From: Campylobacter sp. CCUG 57310
GTDB lineage: Bacteria; Campylobacterota; Campylobacteria; Campylobacterales; Campylobacteraceae
Length of the DNA stretch: 64,000 nt
Direction: 5' to 3'
NCBI RefSeq assembly: GCF_013201975.1
Contig: NZ_CP053845.1
Span: 1,364,001 to 1,428,000, forward strand
Shown: positions 46,669 through 55,920 of the stretch, in pieces
Layout: the number at the start of each line of letters is the position of its first letter
How positions within the stretch are numbered: the stretch's first letter is position 1
Program-made: the position numbers and the translations under genes
Notes under the pieces: model-generated
Told to the model about the DNA's origin: nothing
Seen by the model: only the letters and a program-made list of their open reading frames with translations
Database searches by the model: none

Positions 46669-47538
46669 ATCCATACGTTAAAATCCTCTTATAAACGCTT
46701 CAAACACCTTGATATACATGAGCTTATAAATTTCCATTGCGTTTTTGACGCTCATGATATAAGTGCAAATTTTTACGATGTTTTTGAGGCGATTGAGGTT
46801 TGTATAGTAAGAGAATTTCAAAATTTAAAACCAAAATTTAGCTTTAACACTCCGCTTAAAAACGAACTTAGCCTTGCACTAATGCGCCTTGCAAAAAGCG
46901 ATAGAAAGCGGTTTAATATCCATAAAATTTTCTCCCAACAAGTTGCCAAACGAGTTTATAAAGAGCTTTTTGAAAGAGAACTCATAAGTGTCGAAAAGAG
47001 CCTTGAAAAGCCTATAAAAGCGCCAAAAGGACAGCTTTTAAAAAAGCATTTAAGAAGATATCAGGTAGAGGATAAAATACGTTTTAGCGATAATTTCACT
47101 AGATTTTGGTTTAGATTTATAGAGCCAAATTTAAGCCTGCTTGAAGAGGCTAAATTTGATAACGTTATGCGAGATATAAGGGCGAATTTTGATGATTATG
47201 CGAGCTTTGGATTTGAGCTTATTTGTAGGGAGCTTTTGGCGCACAAATTTGGCGTAGAATTTGATAGAGTAAGTAGCCTGTGGACAAGAGAGGTTGAGAT
47301 CGATCTGTTTTTAAAAATTAACGAGCAGATCATAGTCGGAGAGGCGAAATTTAAAGAGCATAAGATATGCAAAAATGTGCTAAATTTGCTTGCTAAAAAA
47401 TGTGGCAGATTGCAGCTTGAACCGTATAAATTTGCGCTTTTTTCAAAGAGCGGCTTTAGTAAAGAGCTTGAGAGATTAAAAGACGAGCGAGTAATGCTTT
47501 TTGATATGAAAGATTTTGAGGAGCTGATAAATGGATGA
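46669..47538 (+). CDS. DUF234-family (archaeal-ATPase C-terminal) protein, non-standard start
   Basis: The C-terminal part has FTRFWFRFIEP and SLWTREVEIDLFLKINEQII followed by VGEAKFKEHKI. These are hallmarks of DUF234, a PD-(D/E)XK-like domain usually fused behind a STAND-type ATPase; here it stands alone. The first ATG in frame is at 46882, but 70 protein-like codons lie before it. A strong AAAAAGGAG at 46655-46663 sits 5 nt before an ATC at 46669 (then CAT ACG TTA). No ATG, GTG or TTG occurs there, so translation may begin at ATC, or an ATG has mutated. It overlaps flgS by 8 nt. Confidence 0.65.
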   Translation: MHTLKSSYKRFKHLDIHELINFHCVFDAHDISANFYDVFEAIEVCIVREFQNLKPKFSFNTPLKNELSLALMRLAKSDRKRFNIHKIFSQQVAKRVYKELFERELISVEKSLEKPIKAPKGQLLKKHLRRYQVEDKIRFSDNFTRFWFRFIEPNLSLLEEAKFDNVMRDIRANFDDYASFGFELICRELLAHKFGVEFDRVSSLWTREVEIDLFLKINEQIIVGEAKFKEHKICKNVLNLLAKKCGRLQLEPYKFALFSKSGFSKELERLKDERVMLFDMKDFEELING

Positions 47539-48529
47539 AAAAACAAGCATACAAGATGGGTTAAAAAGCCTGATAGAGCAGACTTATCTAATCGAGCAAG
47601 AGTATAAAAACCTCACGAATTCATACTCAAATTTGCAAAATTTCATAAAAGAGATCGTGGAAATTTTGCCCACCGCCATCTGGGTTATAGATGAAAAGGG
47701 CGAAATTTTCTTGCAAAACTCAGAAGCGCTTAAAATTCCAAAACTTTTAAATTTAATCGATGAAAATAGCGAAGAGATAGAACTACACGGTCAAATTTAT
47801 CTCATAAAAACAACTCAAAAAAACGGCAAAAAAATCATCTCGGCAACAGACATAACAAAAGAAAAGCGAACAGAGCGACTAGCCTCCATGGGACAGGTTG
47901 CCGCTCACTTAGCTCACGAGATAAGAAATCCCATAGGTTCGATCTCGCTTCTAACTTCAACCCTTTTAAAGCGAGCCGATGAAAAAACAAAGCCCGTAGT
48001 AAGCGAAATTCAAAGGGCCATTTGGCGAGTAGAACGTATCATCAAAGCAACCCTGCTCTTTACAAAAGGTCTTAGCATAAATCCTAGCGTGTTTAATTTT
48101 AACGAATTAAAAAGCGAATGCGAGGAAGCCATCGCCTACTACGCCTACTCAAAAGAGATAAATTTCAACTTAAATTTTCCAAACGCTTACTATAATGGCG
48201 ACAAAGACCTGCTTGCGATAGTCTTTCAAAACATGCTTTTTAACGCGATTGACGCGATTGAGCAAGGCGATGATGAAAGCGGGGAGATGAGGCTTGATTA
48301 TGAAAAAACAGCCGAGGAGCATCGCTTCGTCATATTTGATAGCGGAGTAGATATAGCAAATGCGCAAATCGTCTTTGAGCCGTTTAAGACGAGCAAGCTT
48401 AAAGGAAACGGGCTTGGGTTGCACCTGTGCTTGCAGATCATAAACGCACACAAAGGAAGTATCGAAATCATGCTAAATCCGAAGCGATTTTGCATAAATT
48501 TGCCTATTTATAAGGCAAAAAGCGAGTAA
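47531..48529 (+). CDS. flgS: FlgS, sensor kinase of the sigma-54 flagellar cascade
   Basis: A 332-residue cytoplasmic NtrB-type histidine kinase. An N-terminal coiled/PAS-like part (ILPTAIWVIDEKGEIFLQNS) is followed by an H-box AAHLAHEIRNPIGSISLL with the phospho-acceptor His. The N-box is FQNMLFNAIDAIEQ, and GNGLGLHLCLQII is the G2 box. No TM segment is visible, as in FlgS. In Campylobacter FlgS phosphorylates FlgR to drive sigma-54-dependent rod and hook genes. The neighbourhood (aminotransferase, DUF234) matches. Confidence 0.88.
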   Translation: MDEKTSIQDGLKSLIEQTYLIEQEYKNLTNSYSNLQNFIKEIVEILPTAIWVIDEKGEIFLQNSEALKIPKLLNLIDENSEEIELHGQIYLIKTTQKNGKKIISATDITKEKRTERLASMGQVAAHLAHEIRNPIGSISLLTSTLLKRADEKTKPVVSEIQRAIWRVERIIKATLLFTKGLSINPSVFNFNELKSECEEAIAYYAYSKEINFNLNFPNAYYNGDKDLLAIVFQNMLFNAIDAIEQGDDESGEMRLDYEKTAEEHRFVIFDSGVDIANAQIVFEPFKTSKLKGNGLGLHLCLQIINAHKGSIEIMLNPKRFCINLPIYKAKSE

Positions 48530-48553
48530 ATTTATAAAATTTGAAAGGCAAAA

Positions 48554-49225
48554 ATGAAACTTGATAGAAAAATTTTAGACGAATTAGAAATTTGGCACGA
48601 AGAGCTAAAACCACTTAAGATGAGCGAGCTTTTTAAAAACGGTGGCAAAAATATCGCCTTCGTAAGCGTAGATATGATAAACGGCTTTTGCTGTGAGGGC
48701 GCGTTATCTAGTCCTAGAGTGGGCGCTATAGCTAAAAATTTGGCAGATACATTTAAAAGAGCGCACGATGAATTTAGCTTTAAAAATTTCATCTTAATCC
48801 AAGATAATCACGGTGAAATTTCAAGCGAATTTGACGCATTTCCGCCACATGCGATAACAGGGACAAGCGAGGCTGAAACGATAGATGAGATTAAAAATTT
48901 AAGCTTTTTTGATGAGATGAAAATTTATTATAAAAACTCGATAAGTTCGGCATATTGCGACGGATTTAACCGCTTTTTAGAGCAAAATCCAAATGTCAAT
49001 ACCTTTGTCATCTTTGGTGACTGCACCGATCTTTGCGTTTACAACCTAGCCCTTCACATCAAGCTAAGCGCAAACGAAAAAAACATAAAACGCGAAGTTA
49101 TCGTAGTAAGCGATCTGGTGCAAACCTACGACGCGCCTTGGCACAACGGCGATTTTTATCATCTGGTGTTTTTACGACATATGCAAATAGCGGCAAATAT
49201 AAAAGTTGTCAAATCTCTTGAATAA
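48554..49225 (+). CDS. Isochorismatase-family cysteine hydrolase (nicotinamidase-like)
   Basis: 223 residues. The catalytic triad regions are visible: Asp in FVSVDMINGFCCEGALSS, the Lys region around residues 112-130, and Cys in FVIFGDCTDLCVYNLALHIK. Metal-ligand-like QDNHGEISSEFDAFPPHAI lies between. This is closest in plan to nicotinamidase/PncA-like amidases, but isochorismatase-like or other amide substrates are possible. A short 24-nt gap follows flgS. Confidence 0.8.
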   Translation: MKLDRKILDELEIWHEELKPLKMSELFKNGGKNIAFVSVDMINGFCCEGALSSPRVGAIAKNLADTFKRAHDEFSFKNFILIQDNHGEISSEFDAFPPHAITGTSEAETIDEIKNLSFFDEMKIYYKNSISSAYCDGFNRFLEQNPNVNTFVIFGDCTDLCVYNLALHIKLSANEKNIKREVIVVSDLVQTYDAPWHNGDFYHLVFLRHMQIAANIKVVKSLE

Positions 49226-49275
49226 ATTTAGGTGAATTTAAACAAAACCGACCTAAAAGCGGCTTATTCTAGATA

Positions 49276-49779
49276 TTAAAGACGAATTTCAAAAAGGCTT
49301 ACTTTAGCATTTTGATAATGAGCGGGCAAGCCTTTAGTATCATTTAGCTCAGTAAGTCCAAGGAAGAAAAATCCGCACTTTTGACAATGCTTAATAAACC
49401 CTAAATTTTCACCTATCGTATCAAGCCTGATAAAATTTTACTACTTTTTAGAGCATACTCTTTAGCCCAATCTACTATATGCCAAACTAAATTTTGCCCT
49501 CTAAAGCTACGATTTACCGCTATACGATGTATAATGGCCGCATCCGCGCTTCTTTCTTGCCAAATTTGAGCGGCACCAAAGGCTATCCGCCCAAACGCAA
49601 GCTATTGTGCCCTCTATTTTTATGTTAAACCGCCTATTTTATTTGATCTCAGCATTTATAAACTCACGGCTAAATTTCGGCAAAGGAGCAGCACCTTTTA
49701 TCTTTTGAAGCTTAACCGCCTCGTCATAAAGATATAAAATGTCGCCTACATCGTCTTTTGAACTGTTTTGTATAGTCAC
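49276..49779 (-). pseudogene. Decayed GNAT-family acetyltransferase
   Basis: The 557-nt gap after the cysteine hydrolase holds a broken gene. From a GTG at 49779 the minus strand reads TIQNSSKDDVGDILYLYDEA, then GAAPLPKFSREFINAEIK and a stop. In shifted frames come GTIACVWADSLWC, GENLGFIKHCQKCGFFFLGL and NAKVSLFEIRL, ending at 49276. The IKHCQKCGFFFLG segment is the typical GNAT C-terminal 'YEK.GF' strand. Several frameshifts and stops separate the pieces. Confidence 0.65.
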
Positions 49780-49782
49780 TGT

Positions 49783-52700
49783 TTATACTGCTAAGCTATT
49801 TACCTTTTCTTCAAAATTATCGCTTACTACAAATTCCGTGTTATAAACTAAAATTTGATTTTGCGCGGGGTTAGCTATCTTGATGATTAGACTTTTATTG
49901 TTCTTTTCAACTCCATTGCGGTGATCTTGCTGAGCTAGGCGGTAGATATTTGTTATCATATCCTTGCTAAGGCTTACCATGTCCAAATTGAGCTCAAGCG
50001 GTGTTAAATTTCTAGGCTTTTCTTTTAAATTTGAGCCGTTAGAGCCGTTTTGATAACTTCCGTTGCCGTTAAAATTTCGCTTCTTAAAGGTTCGCGCCTT
50101 AAAATTCATATCCTTAGCGTCCTCAAGACTAACCATCTCTATAAGCCTTATGCGGTTGAACTGTCCGTCTCGAGAGAAGTTTATCTTAAAGGCGTAAGGA
50201 GTCTCATAAACTGCATTTCCAAGCTTTTCAAGCTCGGCAAGTTCGCGATCAAATAGCGTTATTTCGATATTTCCGTGAAAATCAAGCACGTTTAAAGTGC
50301 CGATTTTCTTGCCGCTATTTTTAGCTATCCTCGTGCTGATATCTTCGATCTTTCCAACCACAAGCAGCTCCGCACTCTCGCCGACACTTTCAAATTCCGA
50401 GCTTAAAGTATAGCTTATCTCGTCAATTTGCGCCTTAAAGTCCTGCAAAGGATGACCCGAAAGATAAATTCCCACGCTATCTCTTTCGTATAAAAGCCTC
50501 TCTTTTAGCTCAAATTCCGTATCGTCCGCCAGCAAATTTACCTTCACGTTATTCATGCTCTCATCTTCGCCAAAGAGGCTTTCTGCGCTATTTTTCTTAA
50601 TCTGCGCAGCGCTTTTGCAAGCTTCCATTATATTATCAAGGTTATTAAACATCATCTTTCTAGTAAAGCCAAAAGTATCAAAAGCACCTGATTTTATGAG
50701 GCTTTCAACAACTCTTCTATTTACCCTAAAGCTGTCTATACGGGAAACAAAATCGTCAAGCTCTTTAAATTCTCCATTTTTACGCTCCTCAATAATATTT
50801 TCTATCGCTGCACCGCCAACGCCTTTAATCGCTCCAAGACCGTAAATAATAGCGTCGCTTCCGTTTTCGCTAACAACGCTAAATTCTTGCATAGAGCGAT
50901 TTATACAAGGTGGAAGTATGGATATGTTCATACGCTTTGTTTCGTCGATGTATTTTGCGATTTTATCCGCGTTATCCTCCTCGCTCGTTAGCAACGCCGC
51001 CATAAATTCGGCAGGATAATAGGTCTTTAGGTATGCAGTTTGAAAGATTATCATCGCATAAGCTGCGGCATGCGATTTGTTAAATCCGTAAGAGGCAAAT
51101 TTCAAAATCATCTCAAAGAGCTCGTCAGCCTTTGTTCCGTTTAGCCCCTTTGTAATCGCACCTTCTACGAACTGCCCTTTAAGCCTATCCATCTCCTCTT
51201 TTATCTTTTTACCCATTGCACGGCGCACCAAGTCTGCACCTCCAAGACTAAATCCGCCTATGGTTTGAACTATCTGCATAACCTGCTCCTGATATACGAT
51301 AACGCCGTAAGTAGGGGCTAAAATAGGCTCAAGTTCCGGGAAAATATATGTTATCTCGGCTTCTTTATGCTTCCTTGCAACAAAATCAGGAATAAGATCC
51401 ATAGGCCCAGGACGATAAAGTGCAACCATCGCGATAATGTCATCAAAACAGTCAGGCTTTAGGCTAAAGCCAAGCTTACGCATACCCTCACCTTCCACTT
51501 GAAAGAGTCCTATCGCTTGTCCGCTTTGAATAATCTCATAAGTTTTTTTATCGTTTATATCAATCGTCTCCCAAATAATATCTTTACCAAAGCGATTTTT
51601 GATAAGCTTTATAGCGTTATTAATAACCGTTAGGGTTTTAAGTCCAAGGAAGTCAAATTTGATAAGATCCACATCCTCAAGATATTTTAGACTATATTGC
51701 GTTACAAAGTGATCTTCCGCGCTATTTGGCTGGCGAAATAGCGGAGTCTTATTCCAAAGCTCTTCATTTGAGATAACAACTCCCGCCGCATGCATGCCTG
51801 CGTTGCGGTTTAACCCCTCCAAGTCAAGTGCAAATTTCCAAATTCTAGCCGCATTTGCGTTTTTATCGATGAGCTCTTTTATTTTTGGTTCTTTTTCAAA
51901 AGCACCCTCAAGAGTTATGCCAAGCTCGTCAGGTATGAGCTTTGCCATCGCGTCAGCCTCGGCATAAGGCATATTGCAAACCCGTGCAACATCGCGGATG
52001 ACGCCTTTTGCAAGCAATTTACCAAACGTTATAACCTGAGCTACGTTAAATTTACCGTATTTTTCGATCACATAATCAATTATCTCGCCTCTTCTATCCT
52101 GACAAAAATCCACGTCAATATCGGGCATGCTTACGCGCTCGGGATTTAAAAACCTCTCAAAAAGCAAGTTGTAAGGTATGGGATCGATATCCGTTATCCT
52201 AAGACTATACGCCACCAAGCTTCCGGCAGCAGAACCACGTCCCGGACCCACCGGCACGCCGCGCTTCTTAGCCTCCCTTATAAAATCCCAAACGATCATC
52301 ATGTAGCCCGGAAAATTCATCTTATTTATGATATCTATCTCAACTTCAAGGCGCTTTTTATACTCTTCGTGCTTTTCTTCAGGCACAAATTTAAGCCGCT
52401 CGGCAAGACCGTTTCTGCACTCATACTCAAAAAATACCGAGTCGTTTGCAAAGCTGTAGCGATTATCAGGCTCCGGCAGACTTAGTCCTCGCTCGGCTGC
52501 GCATTCAAGAGTAAATTTAAAATTTGGCGGTGTAGCGTCGCCAAGCTTTATCTCAAGATTGCATTTTTCTGCAATCTCTTGCGTGTTTGCTATAGCTTCG
52601 GGGATATCGGCAAAAAGCTCGCTCATCTGAGCAGGAGTCTTAACGTAAAACTCATGCACGCTATGGCGCAAGCGGTTTGGATCATCAAGCAGTTTGTTCA

Positions 52701-53394
52701 TCGCGATACACATGAAAACTTCGTGCGCGTCGGCTCTTTGCTGGAACGTATAGTGTGTATCGTTAGTGGCGATTATCTTTATGTCAAGCTCTTTTGCTAT
52801 ACGCAAAATTTGATCATCAATCCTGCGCTGATCACCGATACCGTGGCGCATGATCTCAAGATAAAAGTCCTCACCGAAAATTTCCTTATACTCGCGCGCC
52901 ACTTCAAGCGCTTTTTCATATCCGCCCGCTCCGTAGCGCAAATTTCGTTCGCTTTCGTTTAGATGCCAATTTACTTCGCCTTGAAGGCATGCGGAGCTAC
53001 ATATCACGCCCTCGCTATGCTCTCTTAATAGTTTTTTATTGATACGCGGATAATAGTAAAAGCCCTCTATATAGCTCATTGAGCTTAGATACATCAAATT
53101 TTTATAGCCGATCTCGTTTTTAGCAAAAAGACACAGGTGAAAGCGCTGCTTAGAGCTCTTATCTCCGACATCTTCGCTGTTGTGTATATAAGCTTCTATG
53201 CCGATTATAGGCTTTATGCCCTCGCCCTTCATCGTCTTGTAAAAATCAATTGCGCCAAACATATTTCCATGATCTGTTATTGCTACCGAGCTTACGCCTT
53301 GTTTTTTAAGCGTTTTGGCAAGCTCTTTTATCTTGTTGGCTCCGTCAAGCAAGGAGTATTCGGTATGCAGATGTAAATGTGTAAAATCGCTCAT
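49783..53394 (-). CDS. dnaE: DNA polymerase III alpha subunit
   Basis: 1203 residues, full length. The N-terminal PHP domain is HLHLHTEYSLLDGANKI. The polymerase core has the catalytic MPDIDVDFCQDRRGEIIDYV, and VPVGPGRGSAAGSLVAYS is the conserved C-family segment. Helix-hairpin-helix and OB-fold parts are near the C-terminus. The ATG at 53394 (MSDFTHLH) is chosen because the AAAGGA lies 6 nt before it but touches the earlier ATG. No intein is seen. Confidence 0.96.
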   Translation of the reverse strand: MSDFTHLHLHTEYSLLDGANKIKELAKTLKKQGVSSVAITDHGNMFGAIDFYKTMKGEGIKPIIGIEAYIHNSEDVGDKSSKQRFHLCLFAKNEIGYKNLMYLSSMSYIEGFYYYPRINKKLLREHSEGVICSSACLQGEVNWHLNESERNLRYGAGGYEKALEVAREYKEIFGEDFYLEIMRHGIGDQRRIDDQILRIAKELDIKIIATNDTHYTFQQRADAHEVFMCIAMNKLLDDPNRLRHSVHEFYVKTPAQMSELFADIPEAIANTQEIAEKCNLEIKLGDATPPNFKFTLECAAERGLSLPEPDNRYSFANDSVFFEYECRNGLAERLKFVPEEKHEEYKKRLEVEIDIINKMNFPGYMMIVWDFIREAKKRGVPVGPGRGSAAGSLVAYSLRITDIDPIPYNLLFERFLNPERVSMPDIDVDFCQDRRGEIIDYVIEKYGKFNVAQVITFGKLLAKGVIRDVARVCNMPYAEADAMAKLIPDELGITLEGAFEKEPKIKELIDKNANAARIWKFALDLEGLNRNAGMHAAGVVISNEELWNKTPLFRQPNSAEDHFVTQYSLKYLEDVDLIKFDFLGLKTLTVINNAIKLIKNRFGKDIIWETIDINDKKTYEIIQSGQAIGLFQVEGEGMRKLGFSLKPDCFDDIIAMVALYRPGPMDLIPDFVARKHKEAEITYIFPELEPILAPTYGVIVYQEQVMQIVQTIGGFSLGGADLVRRAMGKKIKEEMDRLKGQFVEGAITKGLNGTKADELFEMILKFASYGFNKSHAAAYAMIIFQTAYLKTYYPAEFMAALLTSEEDNADKIAKYIDETKRMNISILPPCINRSMQEFSVVSENGSDAIIYGLGAIKGVGGAAIENIIEERKNGEFKELDDFVSRIDSFRVNRRVVESLIKSGAFDTFGFTRKMMFNNLDNIMEACKSAAQIKKNSAESLFGEDESMNNVKVNLLADDTEFELKERLLYERDSVGIYLSGHPLQDFKAQIDEISYTLSSEFESVGESAELLVVGKIEDISTRIAKNSGKKIGTLNVLDFHGNIEITLFDRELAELEKLGNAVYETPYAFKINFSRDGQFNRIRLIEMVSLEDAKDMNFKARTFKKRNFNGNGSYQNGSNGSNLKEKPRNLTPLELNLDMVSLSKDMITNIYRLAQQDHRNGVEKNNKSLIIKIANPAQNQILVYNTEFVVSDNFEEKVNSLAV

Positions 53395-53436
53395 AATCAT
53401 TCCTTTATTAGGCTTGATTTTACAAAAGAGTAGCTT

Positions 53437-54348
53437 TTAGAGCGCTTTTATATGGCTTATATTTTCTTTAAAGGCTTCGAGCAAATTTGATAAAGTGTCG
53501 CATATTGCTTCGTTTAAGCCGAGTTTTTTAGCTAGAAATTTATAGTAAATTTTTGCACCGTCTTTTAAATTCACGGCAGGCGCATTTGAAGTTTTTGATA
53601 ACTTTTTATCCCCACTTTTAAGCAGGCTGTGATGGATAAAATTTGCGTTTTTGAAATTTAATCCAAGCAAATTTGCCATATATTTTTGGGCGGCCGAACA
53701 CTCAAGCAGATCCTCTCCTCGCACGAGCAAATTTACTCCAAGCATCTCGTCATCAATAAGGCTTGCAAGGTTATAAGCGGCGGCGCCGTCTTTTTTATAT
53801 ATCATAAAATCACCCATGTCTTTAGCCAAATTTATACTTTTGCTTTGGTTTAGATTTGCAAGCCCAAATCTTGTGCCGTCGCAACCAACTTCTATCATCT
53901 CATCGCTATTTACGTGAAGTCTGACGCAGGTTTTACCCAGAGTAAATTTTAGATTTTTGTTTAGGCAAATTTGTTTATAGATGCCGTTTTCAAAGGAATT
54001 TCTCATCGAATGAGAGCACTCGCAAGCATAACAAACTCCTAAATTTTCAAGTCTCTTAAGCGCGGCTTCGTAGTTTGAAGCTCTAAATTTAAAGCTAAAT
54101 TTTGATTCAAATTCAGTCACCGAGCTGGCTCCGCCGTCAAAGTCGACACCAAGCATATCAAGCACACGAAAGATGTTTTCAGTATATTGGCTTTTGTATC
54201 TCACAAGATCGTAATCATCAATACGAAGGTGCAAAATTCCGTCAAAAGCACGCGTAAAAAGATAGGTTAAAAGAAAGTTATACACATTTCCGGCGTGAAG
54301 AAATCCGCTTGGAGTAGGAGCTATACGAGAGATAATTTGAGAATTCAT
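53437..54348 (-). CDS. gluQ: Glutamyl-Q tRNA(Asp) synthetase-like protein
   Basis: 303 residues, much shorter than GltX because the anticodon-binding domain is missing. SRIAPTPSGFLHAGNVYNFL carries the HIGH-like HAGN, YACECSH the zinc-type Cys, and GDKKLSKTSNAPAV the KMSKS-like KLSKT. GluQ-RS attaches glutamate to queuosine at position 34 of tRNA-Asp. The length and the truncated architecture fit that, though a free-standing GluRS-like paralog is possible. Confidence 0.8.
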   Translation of the reverse strand: MNSQIISRIAPTPSGFLHAGNVYNFLLTYLFTRAFDGILHLRIDDYDLVRYKSQYTENIFRVLDMLGVDFDGGASSVTEFESKFSFKFRASNYEAALKRLENLGVCYACECSHSMRNSFENGIYKQICLNKNLKFTLGKTCVRLHVNSDEMIEVGCDGTRFGLANLNQSKSINLAKDMGDFMIYKKDGAAAYNLASLIDDEMLGVNLLVRGEDLLECSAAQKYMANLLGLNFKNANFIHHSLLKSGDKKLSKTSNAPAVNLKDGAKIYYKFLAKKLGLNEAICDTLSNLLEAFKENISHIKAL

Positions 54349-54410
54349 CTAGAATAGTCAAGACTTATGAAATTTTAAAAACAAAAAAGAAAATTTAATC
54401 ACATAAATTT

Positions 54411-54436
54411 AAAGCCGCCCAAGCGAGCGGCTAAAT
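54411..54436 (-). terminator. Terminator of the RRM gene
   Basis: AGCCGC / GCGGCT stem extended by AAAT and TTTA pairs, just after the RRM stop on the minus strand and followed by TTTAAATTTAT. Confidence 0.6.
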
Positions 54437-54437
54437 T

Positions 54438-54680
54438 TTAATCTTTCGGGCGAGCTTCATTGACTCTTAAAGTTCTACCACCGATCTCTTTATCGTTTAG
54501 TGCCTCTATCGCTTTTGCGCCTGCAGCGTCATCCATCTCAACAAATCCAAATCCCTTTGAGCGATCCGTCTCGCGATCTCTTACTATCTTTGCGCGTTTT
54601 ACTTCGCCAAACGGCGAAAAAGTATCCTTAAGCTCTGCCTCAGTCATGCGATATGACAAGTTACCGACGTAAATATTCAA
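54438..54680 (-). CDS. Small RRM RNA-binding protein
   Basis: 80 residues, one RNA-recognition motif. RNP2 is NIYVGNLSYRM and RNP1 is SKGFGFVEMDD, with the helix 'AELKDTFSPFGEVKRAKIV' between. Such single-RRM proteins are common in epsilonproteobacteria and bind RNA, often cold-inducible; targets unknown. AAGGAAATG-type leader (GGAAATG) upstream. Monocistronic with its own terminator. Confidence 0.92.
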   Translation of the reverse strand: MNIYVGNLSYRMTEAELKDTFSPFGEVKRAKIVRDRETDRSKGFGFVEMDDAAGAKAIEALNDKEIGGRTLRVNEARPKD

Positions 54681-54790
54681 AGTAACATTTCCTTAAATTC
54701 AAATTTCCGATAAAATCGGTTGTCTGATAATACCTGAATTTGCAAAAAATAGCTAGTAAATTTAGCCTTTAATATAAATTTGGTCAAATT

Positions 54791-55339
54791 TTACCCAACA
54801 AATAAAAGACCTTCTTTTACATCTTTGTAAATTTGCTCACCACAAAGATTTCTAACCAGCTCAAGAGCAAATTCCATAGCCGTAGCAGGTCCGCGAGAAG
54901 TGATGATGTTGCCGTCTTTTACTACATTTTGTGAGCTTATATAGCCGTCTTTACCAACTTTTGTTTCAAAGCCGGGGTAGCAAGTGTAACTTTGTTTTAT
55001 CACTTCAGCTTTTGCCAAGGCCATAGGCGCTGCGCAAATGGCTGCTACGAATTTGCCGTTAAGATCAAATTCTTTTAAAATGGCTTTAAGCCTATCGCTA
55101 TCAGTCAAATGCTGAGCACCCGGTAAGCCGCCCGGAAGCACTATCATATCAAACTCACTCTCGGAAATTTTGTCTAAAGTAGTATCGGCATTAACTTTTA
55201 CACCGTGAGCTCCTGTTAAAATATCTGCATCAAGTCCTACAAATTTCGCCTGAACTCCGGCTCTTTTTAATATATCAATAATGGTTATCGCTTCTATCTC
55301 TTCAAAGCCATTTGCAAGCATTACAGCAACTTTTTTCAT
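54791..55339 (-). CDS. DJ-1/PfpI family protein (YajL/ThiJ-like)
   Basis: 182 residues. Family markers are VAVMLANGFEEIEAITIIDI at the start with the conserved Glu, FDMIVLPGGLPGAQHL, and VAAICAAPMALAKA with the nucleophile-elbow Cys. Members are stress-related chaperone or deglycase-type proteins; the precise activity is debated. Divergent from the selenoprotein gene, with a 90-nt shared promoter region. Confidence 0.9.
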   Translation of the reverse strand: MKKVAVMLANGFEEIEAITIIDILKRAGVQAKFVGLDADILTGAHGVKVNADTTLDKISESEFDMIVLPGGLPGAQHLTDSDRLKAILKEFDLNGKFVAAICAAPMALAKAEVIKQSYTCYPGFETKVGKDGYISSQNVVKDGNIITSRGPATAMEFALELVRNLCGEQIYKDVKEGLLFVG

Positions 55340-55429
55340 ATTTACTCCTTTGAATTTTTGTGAAATTTTATATTATTTTATCAAATATATGTTACAATTA
55401 TTCAACTTTTTACCGGAAAGGAATTCACA

Positions 55430-55678
55430 ATGGAAGTAAAGATAACTTATTGTAACTCTTGAAACTACAGACCGACAGCTTCTCGTGTAGAAGAAAAAAT
55501 TTTAGAACAAGTCCCTGGCGCATCGGTAAGTAAAGTCGTAGGAGATAGCGGCAATTTCATCATTGAAGTAGACGGTAACGTGCTATACTCCAAAAAAGAC
55601 CTGATAGGAACATCGGTAAATGCGCTTCCGAATCATGATGAAATAATGGAAATAGTAGAGCGTATAAAGGCGCTTTGA
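55430..55678 (+). CDS. SelW/Rdx-family selenoprotein with in-frame TGA (selenocysteine)
   Basis: Read with TGA at 55460-55462 as Sec, the frame is an 82-residue protein: MEVKITYCNSU, then NYRPTASRVEEKILEQVPGA, then VVGDSGNFIIEVDGNVLYSK. CxxU near the N-terminus followed by NYRP is the redox motif of SelW-like (Rdx) thioredoxin-fold proteins. GGAAAGGAA lies before the ATG, and the frame ends at a TGA with a strong terminator after it. A gene finder that treats TGA as stop would miss it. It requires SelA/B/C/D elsewhere in the genome. Function: probable selenol/thiol oxidoreductase. Confidence 0.85.
55460..55493 (+). promoter_or_regulatory. Putative bacterial SECIS element in the selenoprotein mRNA
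   Basis: Beginning 16 nt after the TGA, CTTCT (55479-55483) can pair with AGAAG (55489-55493) around a CGTGT loop with G and T in the apical loop. Position and size agree with bacterial SECIS hairpins, which start right after the UGA and present an apical loop ~15-25 nt downstream. The stem is short, so confidence is moderate. Confidence 0.5.
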
Positions 55679-55686
55679 TAAGTCAT

Positions 55687-55723
55687 TAGTCAAAGTCAAA
55701 TTTGGCTTTGACTATTTTGTTTT
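55687..55723 (+). terminator. Intrinsic terminator of the selenoprotein gene
   Basis: Nine-base stem TAGTCAAAG / CTTTGACTA with a 10-nt loop, followed by TTTTGTTTT. Starts 9 nt after the final stop codon. Confidence 0.8.
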
Positions 55724-55920
55724 GCAATATCTTAATTTATTAGAGAACTCAAAAAGATTTTAAATCTTATTTTGTTTTCTTATTATTGTATCTTCGAATT
55801 TGATTCAAAGATTTTCTTTAAAAATATAGTAATGATTAAAATAGTCGTTTAGTAAGAATTTCATAATTTTAAAATTAATATTGAGGCACTATGGAAGCTT
55901 ACTAAAAGTAAAAGTTAATA

